From contig JBFHVQ010000013.1 of assembly GCA_041589455.1 (NCBI GenBank), positions 1 to 48,757 on the forward strand: a stretch of DNA of 48,757 bases, in the 5' to 3' direction. This stretch comes from SZUA-229 sp041589455 (GTDB lineage: Bacteria; Pseudomonadota; Gammaproteobacteria; SZUA-229). Shown piece after piece: positions 25,270 to 34,223 of the stretch. The position numbers and the translations under genes are program-made. Every line of letters starts with the position of its first letter. Position 1 is the stretch's first letter. The notes beneath the pieces are model-generated. The model ran no database searches. It was not told the DNA's origin and worked only from the letters and a program-made list of their open reading frames with translations.

Positions 25270-25344
25270 ATTATCACAAATACAATTGACAATCACACCG
25301 AAAATAACATATATCTATTTGTTTTATATGGATTTATTTTATTA

Positions 25345-25360
25345 TTGGCATATTGCATGC
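25345..25360 (+). promoter_or_regulatory. Sigma-54 promoter for narK
   Basis: TTGGCATATTGCATGC has GG (-24, 25347) and GC (-12, 25359) 12 bases apart, the RpoN spacing, and is followed by T-rich sequence. It departs from consensus in the same two places as the nirB promoter (T for C, A for T). Predicted start is near 25372, 22 bases before the narK ATG. Confidence 0.74.
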
Positions 25361-25393
25361 TTTTCATTCGGAAACTTTTTATGGAACTGAGCA

Positions 25394-26863
25394 ATGAGCG
25401 CATCAAACAATATAAAACTACTATCATTTAGCGGTAACACCCGGATACTCCACCTGTCCTGGATTGCCTTCTTTATTACATTTGTTATCTGGTTTAATCA
25501 TGCCCCCTTACTGGCGGCTATGCGTGAAACCATGGGTTTATCTGACCAGCAAATTAAAACCCTGCTCATATTAAATGTCGCCTTGACCATTCCCGCTCGT
25601 GTCATCATTGGCATGCTGGTGGATAGTTTCGGCCCCAGGAAAATTTATTCAATACTTCTATTTGTTTCAGCCCTGCTCTGTTTTGGCTTTGCTATGGCTG
25701 ATGACTATGAACAACTTGCCCTAATGCGCTTCTTGCTTGGTTTTGTCGGTGCGGGTTTTGTCATCGGTATTCGCATGATCTCTGAATGGTATCCTGCACG
25801 ACAGGCTGGCACAGCTCAGGGCATCTACGGCGGCTGGGGTAATGCCGGCTCGGCAGGTGCTGCTGTGAGCTTACCCACTATTGCACTGATGTTTGGTGGC
25901 GATGATGGTTGGCGATACGCGATTGCTACAACCGGTGTATTAGCGCTTGCTTACTCATTTGTCTACTACTTCAGTACATCCGATACACCTAAGGGCTCCA
26001 CCTATTTCAAACCTAAAAAAAGTGGTGCCCTGGAGATTTCCAGCAAAGGTGATTTTGTTCTCTATATGATTATGAACATCCCTATGTATGCTGCAATTGC
26101 CGTATTAACCTGGAAGCTGAGCCCATCAAACCTTGGCATGCTGAGTGAAACCGTTACTTTTAGTATCTATGCCATTCTTGCCGGCATATATGTCACACAA
26201 ACTTTCCGTATGTATCAGGTCAACAAGCACGTATTCGTCTCTGAGGTACCAGAAATCGAGCGTTATAATTTCAGTCAGGTTGCGGTACTCAACCTGGCCT
26301 ATATGGTGACCTTCGGTTCTGAGCTTGCTGTTATTTCCATGCTTCCTCTGTTCTTTATGGACACCTATGAGCTATCTGCCACCAGCGCCGGTCTTATCGC
26401 CTCTATCTTTGCAGGCCTGAACCTAATCATGCGCCCTGCGGGTGGCTGGTTAGCAGACCGTTATGGCCGTAAACGCACACTGATTGTGATTATGTTTGGC
26501 CTGATTATTGGTTACGGCTTAATGGGCCTGATGAACTCCAGCTGGCCACTGATTGCTGCGATCGCTGTCACCATCTTCAGCTCACTATTTGTAAACGCAG
26601 GTAACGGCTCAGTATTTGCGATCGTACCTCTGGTTAAACGTCGCCTGACAGGACAGATTGCGGGCATGACTGGCGCCTATGGAAACGTTGGTGCGGTCAC
26701 TTTCCTGACAACCCTGTCTTTCGTGTCACCACAAACCTTCTTCTTTGTGATCGGTGGTGCAGCTGCATTTGTTTTCGTGGCAACCATCTTTGTACTGAAA
26801 GAGCCATCTAATCAGATGACAGAAGTTCTTCCTGATGGAACGGTTCAGGTTATCGAAACCTGA
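25394..26863 (+). CDS. narK: Nitrate/nitrite MFS transporter (NarK/NasA type)
   Basis: 489-residue inner-membrane protein of the nitrate-nitrite porter family of the major facilitator superfamily, with about twelve hydrophobic segments. The family nitrate signature region is clear: IRMISEWYPARQAGTAQGI followed by GGWGNAGSAG, with a second glycine-rich GNGSVFAIVPL in the C-terminal half. The conserved Arg of IGIRM and the MFS loop motif GGWLADRYGRKR are seen. Placed divergent to nirB-nirD-narB it imports nitrate for assimilation (in Pseudomonas the equivalent gene is called nasA). ATG at 25394 with GGA eight bases upstream; the gene ends at a strong terminator, so it is a one-gene unit. Confidence 0.9.
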   Translation: MSASNNIKLLSFSGNTRILHLSWIAFFITFVIWFNHAPLLAAMRETMGLSDQQIKTLLILNVALTIPARVIIGMLVDSFGPRKIYSILLFVSALLCFGFAMADDYEQLALMRFLLGFVGAGFVIGIRMISEWYPARQAGTAQGIYGGWGNAGSAGAAVSLPTIALMFGGDDGWRYAIATTGVLALAYSFVYYFSTSDTPKGSTYFKPKKSGALEISSKGDFVLYMIMNIPMYAAIAVLTWKLSPSNLGMLSETVTFSIYAILAGIYVTQTFRMYQVNKHVFVSEVPEIERYNFSQVAVLNLAYMVTFGSELAVISMLPLFFMDTYELSATSAGLIASIFAGLNLIMRPAGGWLADRYGRKRTLIVIMFGLIIGYGLMGLMNSSWPLIAAIAVTIFSSLFVNAGNGSVFAIVPLVKRRLTGQIAGMTGAYGNVGAVTFLTTLSFVSPQTFFFVIGGAAAFVFVATIFVLKEPSNQMTEVLPDGTVQVIET

Positions 26864-26886
26864 TCAGCCATAACCTCAGGTGCCTG

Positions 26887-26938
26887 AACAGGCGTGGTCG
26901 CTCAGCAGTATATGCCATAGCACCACGCCTGTTTTTTT
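26887..26938 (+). terminator. Rho-independent terminator of narK
   Basis: AACAGGCGTGGT and ACCACGCCTGTT form a 12-bp GC-rich stem around a 23-base loop region, continuing into a run of T up to 26938. It lies 24 bases after the narK stop, so the kinase gene downstream probably has its own promoter or depends on read-through. Confidence 0.9.
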
Positions 26939-27026
26939 AGCAGGTCATTCCGTGATACAGTCGATCAATACAATAGTCTCCTCGATCATGATTAATTAGC
27001 TACAGTTAATACAGAAGAAATATAAA

Positions 27027-28736
27027 ATGAGTAGTCAACTCACCATCAGTTTTGCACACAGCTCCGATACAGGCCAAAAAGAGAATAACGAAGACTCCTA
27101 TGGAATCGTCACTCCGGAACAACAGTTACTGGAAAATAAAGGAATCACTGCAATTGTTGCTGATGGTATGGGTAGCTGCGCCTTTCCTAAAGAGGCTTCA
27201 GAATATGTAGTGAAAGGCTTCTTTAGTGATTACTACAGCACACCAGATAGCTGGTCTGTAAAAACCTCCGCAGCCAAGGTTCTTACCGCACTCAATAGCT
27301 GGCTCTATGGTAAAAGCACATCAGAACATGCCAAAGCTTATGTCTCCACCTTTTCTACACTGATTCTAAAGTCAACGACTGCACATATTATGCATGTTGG
27401 TGACAGCCGTATTTATCGGATTCGTGACAACAATATTGAACAATTGACGACGGATCATCGAATATGGATTTCCCAGGATAAAAATTACCTGAGCAGGGCT
27501 ATCGGTGTTGACCTACACCTGGATATTGACTACAAGACCATCGATCTTGAAGTGAATGATATTTTTGTGATGACGACAGATGGTATTCATGACTACCTGA
27601 ATGACAAACAAATTCGCGACATCGCATGCAGCAGCAACGACCTGAATCAGGTATCTGACAATCTGCTAAACAGTGCACTACAGCTTAAAAGCCATGATAA
27701 CGTAACCTGCCAGGTAATACGCATTGAGTCTCTTCCCAGCCAGCAAGCTGATGAGGTCATCAACGATCTGGTCAGACTCCCTTTTCCTCCCGACCTGGAA
27801 CCAGGCATGATGATTGATGGCTATAAAGTCATCAAGGATTTTCATTCCAGCGCAACCAGTCAGCTTTATCTGGTCGAAGACACTGATAACGGTCAGCAAA
27901 TGCTAATGAAAACGCCATCGGTTAATTACGATGACGACCCCTCCTATATCGAGCGCTTCCATATGGAAGAATGGGCAGGCAAACGCATCTATCACCCGAA
28001 TGTCATGGTGACATACGAACAGAAACGTAAACGCAGCTGCCAGTATTTTCTAATTGAGTATATCCAGGGCATCACGCTGGCTGAGTGGATTACCCAGCAC
28101 CCTAAACCCGACATTAAAGAAGTCACCAGGATTATCGAGCAGATCATTCAGGGCTTAAGAGGTTTACATCGACTGGAAATGCTACACCGGGACCTGAAGC
28201 CAGATAATATCCTGATTAAGGAAGACGGCACGGTAAAGGTCATCGACCTGGGGGCCGTTAAAGTCGCGGGAATACAGGAAATCACCACACCGGTAGAACG
28301 TTTCGAGCTACTGGGCACCAAAAACTATACCGCACCTGAATATCTAATGGGAATGGCTGGCTCACCAAAATCCGACCTGTTTTCACTGGGTGTTATTGCT
28401 TATGAAATGCTCACCGGGCATCTACCTTACGGCGACCAGTCTGACAGGAACCTCGACTGGCGAGCTATCAGCAAGATCAAATACATCACTGCACTCAAAC
28501 ACAATCCGATGATCCCATTGTGGCTTGATGGTGCCCTGGAAAAGGCTGTTCGCGTAGATCATCGTATGCGCTATGACAGCTTTTCAGAGCTACAGCATGA
28601 CCTGACCCACCCTAATGAGACATTTATGAAAAGCAACCTGCCACTAACGGAGCGAAATCCTGTTGCTGTATGGCAAGTCATTAGCTCTGCTCTCTTTTTG
28701 AGCAACCTGATACTGGCCTATTTATTACTAACCTGA
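27027..28736 (+). CDS. Fused PP2C phosphatase and Ser/Thr protein kinase
   Basis: 569 residues: PP2C-type phosphatase (~1-235; ADGMG, HVGDSRIYR, MTTDGIHDYL hold the metal-binding Asp residues), Hanks-type kinase (~255-525; HRDLKPDN at ~386, DLG in place of DFG, APE) and one C-terminal membrane helix (~548-568). The Gly-rich loop is poor (HSSATSQLY), though the Lys (MLMK) is in place. Both enzymes in one chain suggests a reversible phosphorylation switch at the membrane. A similar phosphatase-kinase gene lies between nitrate-uptake and nirB genes in Pseudomonas aeruginosa (PA1782), so the link to nitrate assimilation is a conserved one; the target is not known. Confidence 0.87.
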   Translation: MSSQLTISFAHSSDTGQKENNEDSYGIVTPEQQLLENKGITAIVADGMGSCAFPKEASEYVVKGFFSDYYSTPDSWSVKTSAAKVLTALNSWLYGKSTSEHAKAYVSTFSTLILKSTTAHIMHVGDSRIYRIRDNNIEQLTTDHRIWISQDKNYLSRAIGVDLHLDIDYKTIDLEVNDIFVMTTDGIHDYLNDKQIRDIACSSNDLNQVSDNLLNSALQLKSHDNVTCQVIRIESLPSQQADEVINDLVRLPFPPDLEPGMMIDGYKVIKDFHSSATSQLYLVEDTDNGQQMLMKTPSVNYDDDPSYIERFHMEEWAGKRIYHPNVMVTYEQKRKRSCQYFLIEYIQGITLAEWITQHPKPDIKEVTRIIEQIIQGLRGLHRLEMLHRDLKPDNILIKEDGTVKVIDLGAVKVAGIQEITTPVERFELLGTKNYTAPEYLMGMAGSPKSDLFSLGVIAYEMLTGHLPYGDQSDRNLDWRAISKIKYITALKHNPMIPLWLDGALEKAVRVDHRMRYDSFSELQHDLTHPNETFMKSNLPLTERNPVAVWQVISSALFLSNLILAYLLLT

Positions 28737-28788
28737 TCAATAAACTTATACTAGACTAATAACAATATTGTTCAGAGTTTTAACTTAA

Positions 28789-30702
28789 ATGCCAACAAAA
28801 GCAGACTTTAGTAATATCCCCGATTACCGGACAGCACTTAAAGAACGCGAAGCTGAGATAAAACTTCTGCAGGAAACCTTTCGCCTGGTCGCTAGCGAAC
28901 TGGATCCGGATAAGGTTTATCAAACGATTGCAGATCGTGCATTACAACTGGTAGAAGCAGAAACCCTACTCATTCCCATACTCGACAGCAATCAGGAATA
29001 CTATATCTATAAAGCCGGTGCAGGCAAAAATATTGATGAGATTATTGGTGAAACTCTACCCATCGAATTTGGCATCTGCGGCTGGGTATGGAAAAACAAA
29101 CGCGCCTGGTGGCGTGGTGTATTATCCGATCTCGATGAGCATGAACGCAACCTCTGGGAAAAAGAAGCTGGAACACTCATAATGGTTCCATTACAGGGCC
29201 GAAGAACATTCCTTGGCGGTATCGCTGCTATCAATAAGAAAGATGGACTTGATTTTACCCGACGTGATATGGAGATACTCAGCATGTTTGCTAACATCGC
29301 TGCTATTTCACTGGAAAACGCACTGTCATTCCGACAGCTAAGCGACACCAAAGACATGCTCATCGAGCACCAGAGACATCTGGAAAGACTCAATAAGCAA
29401 TATTCAGAGTCCAGTAAAAAAGTCCAAGAACTCACGCTATATGATTCTTTAACAGGTGTCCCCAACAGAACATTATTCAATGACCGGCTTAAAACACAAC
29501 TGGATTATGCCAAGCAGAATGACAAACAACTGGGATTATTGATTATTGATATTAATAATTTTAAAAACCTGAATGATGCGTTGGGACACGATATCGGTGA
29601 CCTGATTTTAATAAATTTCTGCCAGAATATTAGCCAACATATTAGTTCCAGTGAAGTTCTTGGGCGACTGGGAAGTGATGAGTTTATTTTGCTACAACCT
29701 GACTCTTCTAAATTACAGATAGAAAGCAGAGCGCTCAGCCTGACGTCTCTTTTCGAAACACCGTTAAGCATAAATAAAAGAGAAATAAATATTAATGCCT
29801 GTATCGGCATTAGCCGATATCCAGAAAGCGGTACAGACTCTGGCGAATTACTCAGACATGCAGATATCGCCCTACATCATGCAAAAGATCAACATCTTCC
29901 CTACCATATCTTTGATATTGAAAACGACCACTCAAGCGATGCACAACTTAGTCTGTCTATCGATCTACATGAAGCCTTACAAAAATCGCAATTTGAATTG
30001 TATTACCAGCCAAAAATCGACATCAAATCGAATTCAGTCATTGCAGCTGAAGCCCTCGCAAGATGGAACCATCCTACTAAAGGCTTTATATCGCCGGCTA
30101 TTTTTATTGACGCCCTGGAAAACAACAACCTGATTGATCGCTTTACTTTTTTTGCAATTGATCAGGCTCTCTTACGCATTAACGACTGGCTTGATAAGGG
30201 CTACAATATACATGTCGCCATTAACATATCGACAAAAACCTTAATGAAACCGGATTTTGTTGATCAGATAGAGTCTCGACTTTCAGATTTTTCATTAAGT
30301 AAGCGAATCATTTTTGAAATCACTGAGAGTCTGTTTTTTACCGATTATAGCTATGTATTAGAGGTATTGAATAGAATCCGCTCATTGGGTATCACATTAT
30401 CTATTGATGATTTTGGAACCGGCTACTCTTCCTTAAGCCGCCTCAAACAACTACCTGTTAGTGAACTTAAAATCGACCAGTCGTTTATCAAGGACATGAC
30501 AACGAATTTTGATGATCAGGTAATTGTAAAATCCATCATCGATCTTGCGCATAACCTGGGTTTATCCGTGGTAGCCGAAGGTGTTGAAACAAAACCGATA
30601 CTGGATAAGTTGAACCAGCTTGGCTGTGATATTGCACAGGGTTACCTGATAAGTCGACCTATGGCTGCAGACGAGTTTGAAAAATTTCTGAAAACCTTTT
30701 AA
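28789..30702 (+). CDS. GAF-GGDEF-EAL cyclic di-GMP enzyme
   Basis: 637 residues, no membrane helix: GAF (~35-185), coiled coil (~190-220), GGDEF (~220-375), EAL (~385-637). The GGDEF signature reads GSDEF and no RxxD inhibitory site precedes it, so cyclase activity is doubtful. The EAL domain appears complete: EALARWNH, the Asn of NIST, EITES, IDDFGTGYSS, KIDQSFI and VAEGVET. I infer a net c-di-GMP phosphodiesterase, with the GGDEF part perhaps a GTP-binding regulator. It follows the kinase gene by 52 bases on the same strand and may share its transcript, which would tie it to nitrate signalling, but this is only positional. Confidence 0.86.
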   Translation: MPTKADFSNIPDYRTALKEREAEIKLLQETFRLVASELDPDKVYQTIADRALQLVEAETLLIPILDSNQEYYIYKAGAGKNIDEIIGETLPIEFGICGWVWKNKRAWWRGVLSDLDEHERNLWEKEAGTLIMVPLQGRRTFLGGIAAINKKDGLDFTRRDMEILSMFANIAAISLENALSFRQLSDTKDMLIEHQRHLERLNKQYSESSKKVQELTLYDSLTGVPNRTLFNDRLKTQLDYAKQNDKQLGLLIIDINNFKNLNDALGHDIGDLILINFCQNISQHISSSEVLGRLGSDEFILLQPDSSKLQIESRALSLTSLFETPLSINKREININACIGISRYPESGTDSGELLRHADIALHHAKDQHLPYHIFDIENDHSSDAQLSLSIDLHEALQKSQFELYYQPKIDIKSNSVIAAEALARWNHPTKGFISPAIFIDALENNNLIDRFTFFAIDQALLRINDWLDKGYNIHVAINISTKTLMKPDFVDQIESRLSDFSLSKRIIFEITESLFFTDYSYVLEVLNRIRSLGITLSIDDFGTGYSSLSRLKQLPVSELKIDQSFIKDMTTNFDDQVIVKSIIDLAHNLGLSVVAEGVETKPILDKLNQLGCDIAQGYLISRPMAADEFEKFLKTF

Positions 30703-30736
30703 TAAATACCCATTTCGATAAAAATATTAATTAACA

Positions 30737-32908
30737 CTAATTACTGTGACTACGACTCACTTTAATCACATTTGAAAGCTGATTAATTTTATCCATCACT
30801 TTACCGAGTTGCTGTAAATCGGCTATTTCAGCAGTAATTGTCATATCGGCTGTTTGCTCATCTTTATTCGACAGGGTATTAACACCAATTACATCCACCT
30901 TTTCATCACTCAATACTTTACTGACATCACGCAATAACCCCTGACGATCGAAAGCTTCTATATGTATAGCTACGGTATAGGTTCTATCCAGATCTTCACC
31001 CCAATCAGCCTCAATTAAACGATCTCGCTTATCATCTTCAAGATTAATAATATTGCTACAGTCTACACGATGTATTGCAACACCCTGGCCACGTGTAATA
31101 AAGCCAACAATATCATCACCAGGTACAGGCTTGCAGCAATTAGAAATTGTGGTCAACAAATTAGCCACACCACGAATCCTGACCTCATCACCCAGTGCTT
31201 TCTTTTTATTAGACGGTATTTTTTTCGCTACAAGAGGAATCGAAGCCTGATCATGCTTAGCATAAAGCTCATGCATGGTGCTGGCTAATTGCCCCTGCGT
31301 AATATCACCTCGACCAATTGCAGCAAATAGGTCATCGATATTTTCAAGATGATAATGCTTTAACAACGGATGGCTATCGATATGATGTAAACCGATACGA
31401 TTAAGCTCTCGCTCGTAAGATGACTTGCCATCAACCTTATTAAGCTCATAATCCTGATGTTTAAACCAGCTTTTAACTTTAGCTCGAGCCCGTTTGGTTT
31501 TAAGATAACCCAGATTTGGATTCATCCAGTCGCGACTTGGTGCCGGTTTGGTACCTGTCAGAATATCAACCTGTTCACCATTTTTTAGCTCATAGGTTAG
31601 TTGCACGATACGTCCATTGACTTTCGCACCGCGACATTTATGACCAATTTCAGTGTGTACTATGTAAGCAAAATCCAGGGGGGTCGCTCCCTGTGGTAAG
31701 TCCATGATTTTTCCCTGGGGAGTTAATACAAACACGCGGTCCGGAAACAACTCCGTATGAAAACTGTCGATAAGTTCATCATCTTTGGTTTCATTTGGGT
31801 CGAGCAGCTTACGCAAAGAAGCTATCCCTTTCTCAAGATTCTGATCACTGGCTCCTCCTTCTTTATAGCGCCAATGTGCAGCTACCCCGTATTCGGCAAA
31901 GGCATGCATTTCCTGAGTACGTATCTGAATTTCGAGCGGTTTACCCTGCGGCCCATAAACAGCGGTATGCAAGGATCGATAACCATTTTCCTTTGGGTTA
32001 GCGATGTAATCATCAAATTCCTGTGCAATATGGCGCCAGCGACCATGAATTAATCCCAGTACGGTATAACACTCAGCAACAGTATTCACTGTAATACGCA
32101 CGGCTCTCACATCAAACAGTTCATCAAACTGTTTTTTCTTGGCCGTCATCTTTTTCCAGATGCTGTATATATGTTTGGGTCGACCATAGGTCTCAGCATC
32201 AATACCCGCTTCTGCAAGCATACCGCGTATCGTGCTCACCGCGTCATTAATATACTGTTCACGCTCTTCCCTGCGCTCTTCCAGTAATTTAGCAATTTGC
32301 TTGTATGCCTGGGAATCGATAAAACGAAATGAAAGATCTTCCATTTCCCATTTCAGTTGACCAATACCGAGTCGATTAGCCAGCGGGGTGAATATTTCAA
32401 GTGTTTCTCTGGCGACCACCTGACGCAATGGAGAGTCTTCTGAGGCCAGCATTCTGAGGCGCTGCACACGGTAGGCAATTTTGACCAGAACAACACGGAC
32501 ATCATCCACCATTGCCAGTAACATGCGTCTCAGTCGCTCAGTTTGTTCCGGGGTATTTTCAGTGAGGTTTTCGAAGTGAAAATCATGCAGCCAACGCACT
32601 TTGCTAACCAGGTCATATATTTCCTGATTAAACTCAGTTTTTAAGCTCTCGATGAAAGCTTCCTGATTTAATCGAAAATCACTTAACAGTGCGACAATTA
32701 AGGTGGTTTTATCGACACTTAGTTCTGCCAGAATCAGAGCAACTTCAAGACCACTGGGAAGCTGCCTCTGCTCTGCAGGTAAGTCCCAGACAATGATACA
32801 GGCCTTTTTTAATAACTCGTCCTCTTTACAATATACTGATATCCTTTGTAGATACTCTTCAAAAGTATATTGTTGCGTGATATCCAGCCTGGTTTTTGTG
32901 TTTTGCAT
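30737..32908 (-). CDS. relA: (p)ppGpp synthetase RelA
   Basis: 723 residues. N-terminal pseudo-hydrolase domain: the HD motif of SpoT is replaced (ALLSDFRLN), as in monofunctional RelA. Synthetase domain around 230-360 with EFDDYIANPKENGYRSLHT; the EFDD sequence (about residue 297) is the RelA-type EXDD substrate motif. TGS domain (~395-455, PDRVFVLTPQGKIMDLPQGATPLDFAYIVHTEIGH), a zinc-finger/CC region with NCCKPVPGDDIVGFITRGQGVAIHR, and a C-terminal ACT domain. RelA makes ppGpp from GTP and ATP on stalled ribosomes upon amino-acid starvation. Located 69 bases downstream of fur on the same strand, without an intervening terminator that I can see. Confidence 0.92.
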   Translation of the reverse strand: MQNTKTRLDITQQYTFEEYLQRISVYCKEDELLKKACIIVWDLPAEQRQLPSGLEVALILAELSVDKTTLIVALLSDFRLNQEAFIESLKTEFNQEIYDLVSKVRWLHDFHFENLTENTPEQTERLRRMLLAMVDDVRVVLVKIAYRVQRLRMLASEDSPLRQVVARETLEIFTPLANRLGIGQLKWEMEDLSFRFIDSQAYKQIAKLLEERREEREQYINDAVSTIRGMLAEAGIDAETYGRPKHIYSIWKKMTAKKKQFDELFDVRAVRITVNTVAECYTVLGLIHGRWRHIAQEFDDYIANPKENGYRSLHTAVYGPQGKPLEIQIRTQEMHAFAEYGVAAHWRYKEGGASDQNLEKGIASLRKLLDPNETKDDELIDSFHTELFPDRVFVLTPQGKIMDLPQGATPLDFAYIVHTEIGHKCRGAKVNGRIVQLTYELKNGEQVDILTGTKPAPSRDWMNPNLGYLKTKRARAKVKSWFKHQDYELNKVDGKSSYERELNRIGLHHIDSHPLLKHYHLENIDDLFAAIGRGDITQGQLASTMHELYAKHDQASIPLVAKKIPSNKKKALGDEVRIRGVANLLTTISNCCKPVPGDDIVGFITRGQGVAIHRVDCSNIINLEDDKRDRLIEADWGEDLDRTYTVAIHIEAFDRQGLLRDVSKVLSDEKVDVIGVNTLSNKDEQTADMTITAEIADLQQLGKVMDKINQLSNVIKVSRSHSN

Positions 32909-32977
32909 TGAGAAAGTCTAATCAGGTTAACGAACATGTACTATGTCGTAAAAATACTGCACGCCTTTACTTAAATA

Positions 32978-33385
32978 TTACTGACAGTTTTTACAACGTC
33001 CGTAAATAATAAGGCTATGCTCAGTTATCTCAAAACCATTTTCACGTGCAATTTCTTTCTGGTGTCGTTCTATCACATCATCAACAAACTCAACCACTTT
33101 GCCGCAGGTCACACACACCAGATGGTCATGATGCTCACCTTCATTCAGTTCGAATACTGCCTGCCCTCCTTCAAAGTGATGGCGATTGACCAGACCAGCA
33201 CCTTCAAACTGGGTTAAGACACGGTATACCGTTGCCAGGCCAATTTCTTCACCCTGCTCCAGTAGCGCTTTATAGATGTCTTCAGCGGTTTGGTGACGTA
33301 GTTTATTCGACTCCAGCAACTCAAGAATTTTCATTCGAGGTAAGGTGACTTTTAAACCGGCTTTTTTAAGATCAGAGGTTTCCAA
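32978..33385 (-). CDS. fur: Ferric uptake regulator Fur
   Basis: 135 residues. N-terminal winged helix (LKKAGLKVTLPRMKILELLE, GLATVYRVLTQFEGAGLV), then the dimerisation/metal domain with HHDHLVC and CxxC (CVTC), and a further C-terminal CKNC. These supply the regulatory iron site and the structural zinc site. Fur represses iron uptake genes when Fe2+ is plentiful. The start is a TTG codon at 33385, preceded by AGGAG at good spacing (six bases); no in-frame ATG is nearby upstream. The divergent neighbour is bamE, the usual gammaproteobacterial arrangement. Confidence 0.93.
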   Translation of the reverse strand: METSDLKKAGLKVTLPRMKILELLESNKLRHQTAEDIYKALLEQGEEIGLATVYRVLTQFEGAGLVNRHHFEGGQAVFELNEGEHHDHLVCVTCGKVVEFVDDVIERHQKEIARENGFEITEHSLIIYGRCKNCQ

Positions 33386-33435
33386 ACCAAACTCCTGCTG
33401 TTTTTGGGGGGGATATAGGTTACTATTGGGCCCTT

Positions 33436-33467
33436 ATTATACGCAAATCAGGATACGTATCATTAAG
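33436..33467. promoter_or_regulatory. fur promoter -10 and a weak Fur-box-like sequence
   Basis: On the minus strand TATAAT (33436-33441) is a perfect -10 element about 44 bases upstream of the fur start region; no good -35 is seen. Just upstream (33449-33467) the sequence ACTTAATGATACGTATC-like half matches about 11 of 19 positions of the classical Fur box, so autoregulation is possible. The same 83-base region must hold the bamE promoter. Confidence 0.4.
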
Positions 33468-33469
33468 AT

Positions 33470-33868
33470 ATGCAAAAGAATCTCATTTTTATTATCAGCT
33501 TTGTCGCTACGATAAATTTACTCATTAGCGGCTGCGAACCACACCGAATTGATATCCAGCAAGGTAACCGTGTTGACCCTGAGGCTTTCACTCAGCTTAA
33601 ACAAGGTATGAGCCGGAATCAGGTCATCTACTTGCTGGGCACACCTTTACTCCAGGACCCCTTTCACAACAGCCGGTGGGACTACATCTATTACATGAAA
33701 CCAGGCAATAAGCAGGTTAAGTTATCACGGATCACTCTGTATTTTGATGGTGACAAGCTTACTCGCATTGATGACAGTGCCTATAAGCCTTCAGTTTATA
33801 GCGACAAAAAGTCTGAAGGCATCGACACCAATGACCCACCACCTGCACTGAATAGAGCCCCTGAATAA
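33470..33868 (+). CDS. bamE: Outer-membrane assembly lipoprotein BamE
   Basis: 132 residues. A signal peptide ends at a lipobox LISGC (Cys22); BamE is a lipoprotein subunit of the Bam complex that inserts beta-barrel proteins into the outer membrane. The SmpA/OmlA fold is indicated by FTQLKQGMSRNQVIYLLGTPLLQDPFHNSRWDYIYYM followed by the beta-strand LSRITLYFDGDKLTRID. The C-terminal ~25 residues are a polar tail. Divergent from fur, and convergent with rnfH (four bases between stops). Confidence 0.93.
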   Translation: MQKNLIFIISFVATINLLISGCEPHRIDIQQGNRVDPEAFTQLKQGMSRNQVIYLLGTPLLQDPFHNSRWDYIYYMKPGNKQVKLSRITLYFDGDKLTRIDDSAYKPSVYSDKKSEGIDTNDPPPALNRAPE

Positions 33869-33872
33869 GTAA

Positions 33873-34223
33873 CTAATCGGTGGATGATCTGGTATTATCC
33901 AGATCACCACCACCTTTTTTCATTCGCTTTCCTTCTGCCTCACGCTTACGCCGTACTTCTTTAGGGTCTGCAATCAAAGGTCGATATATTTCAACTCGAT
34001 CACCAGGCTTGAGGTTTAGCGTCTTCTTGGAAAGCTTGCCGAATACACCTACTTTACTGGTATCCAGATTGATTTCAGGAAACTCATCCAGAATACCTGA
34101 TGCCTGAATCGCCATTTCCAGTGTACAGTCAGTCGAAACCATCAGTTCTTTAATCACCTGCTTATCAGGCCGAGCATAAGCTACTTCAACTTTCATCTGC
34201 TGATTTTCAGATTCGTTCACCAT
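33873..34223 (-). CDS. rnfH: RnfH/RatB ubiquitin-like protein
   Basis: 116 residues from ATG 34223, with the core VEVAYARPDKQ and GDRVEIYRPLIADPKEVRRKR that identify RnfH (beta-grasp fold). It is encoded next to ratA, as in E. coli; its role is unclear, being named for Rnf association without proof. Start is uncertain: ATG 34223 overlaps the ratA stop and has GAGG very close, whereas ATG 34196 gives MKVEVAYARP, nearer to the family N-terminus, but has no ribosome binding site. The C-terminal tail is Lys/Gly-rich and a little longer than in E. coli. Confidence 0.82.
   Translation of the reverse strand: MVNESENQQMKVEVAYARPDKQVIKELMVSTDCTLEMAIQASGILDEFPEINLDTSKVGVFGKLSKKTLNLKPGDRVEIYRPLIADPKEVRRKREAEGKRMKKGGGDLDNTRSSTD

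Noticed and set aside
25231..25431. Open frame of 66 codons upstream of narK
   Set aside because: It overlaps the narK start and the sigma-54 promoter and has no ribosome binding site; the hydrophobic composition comes from T-rich sequence.
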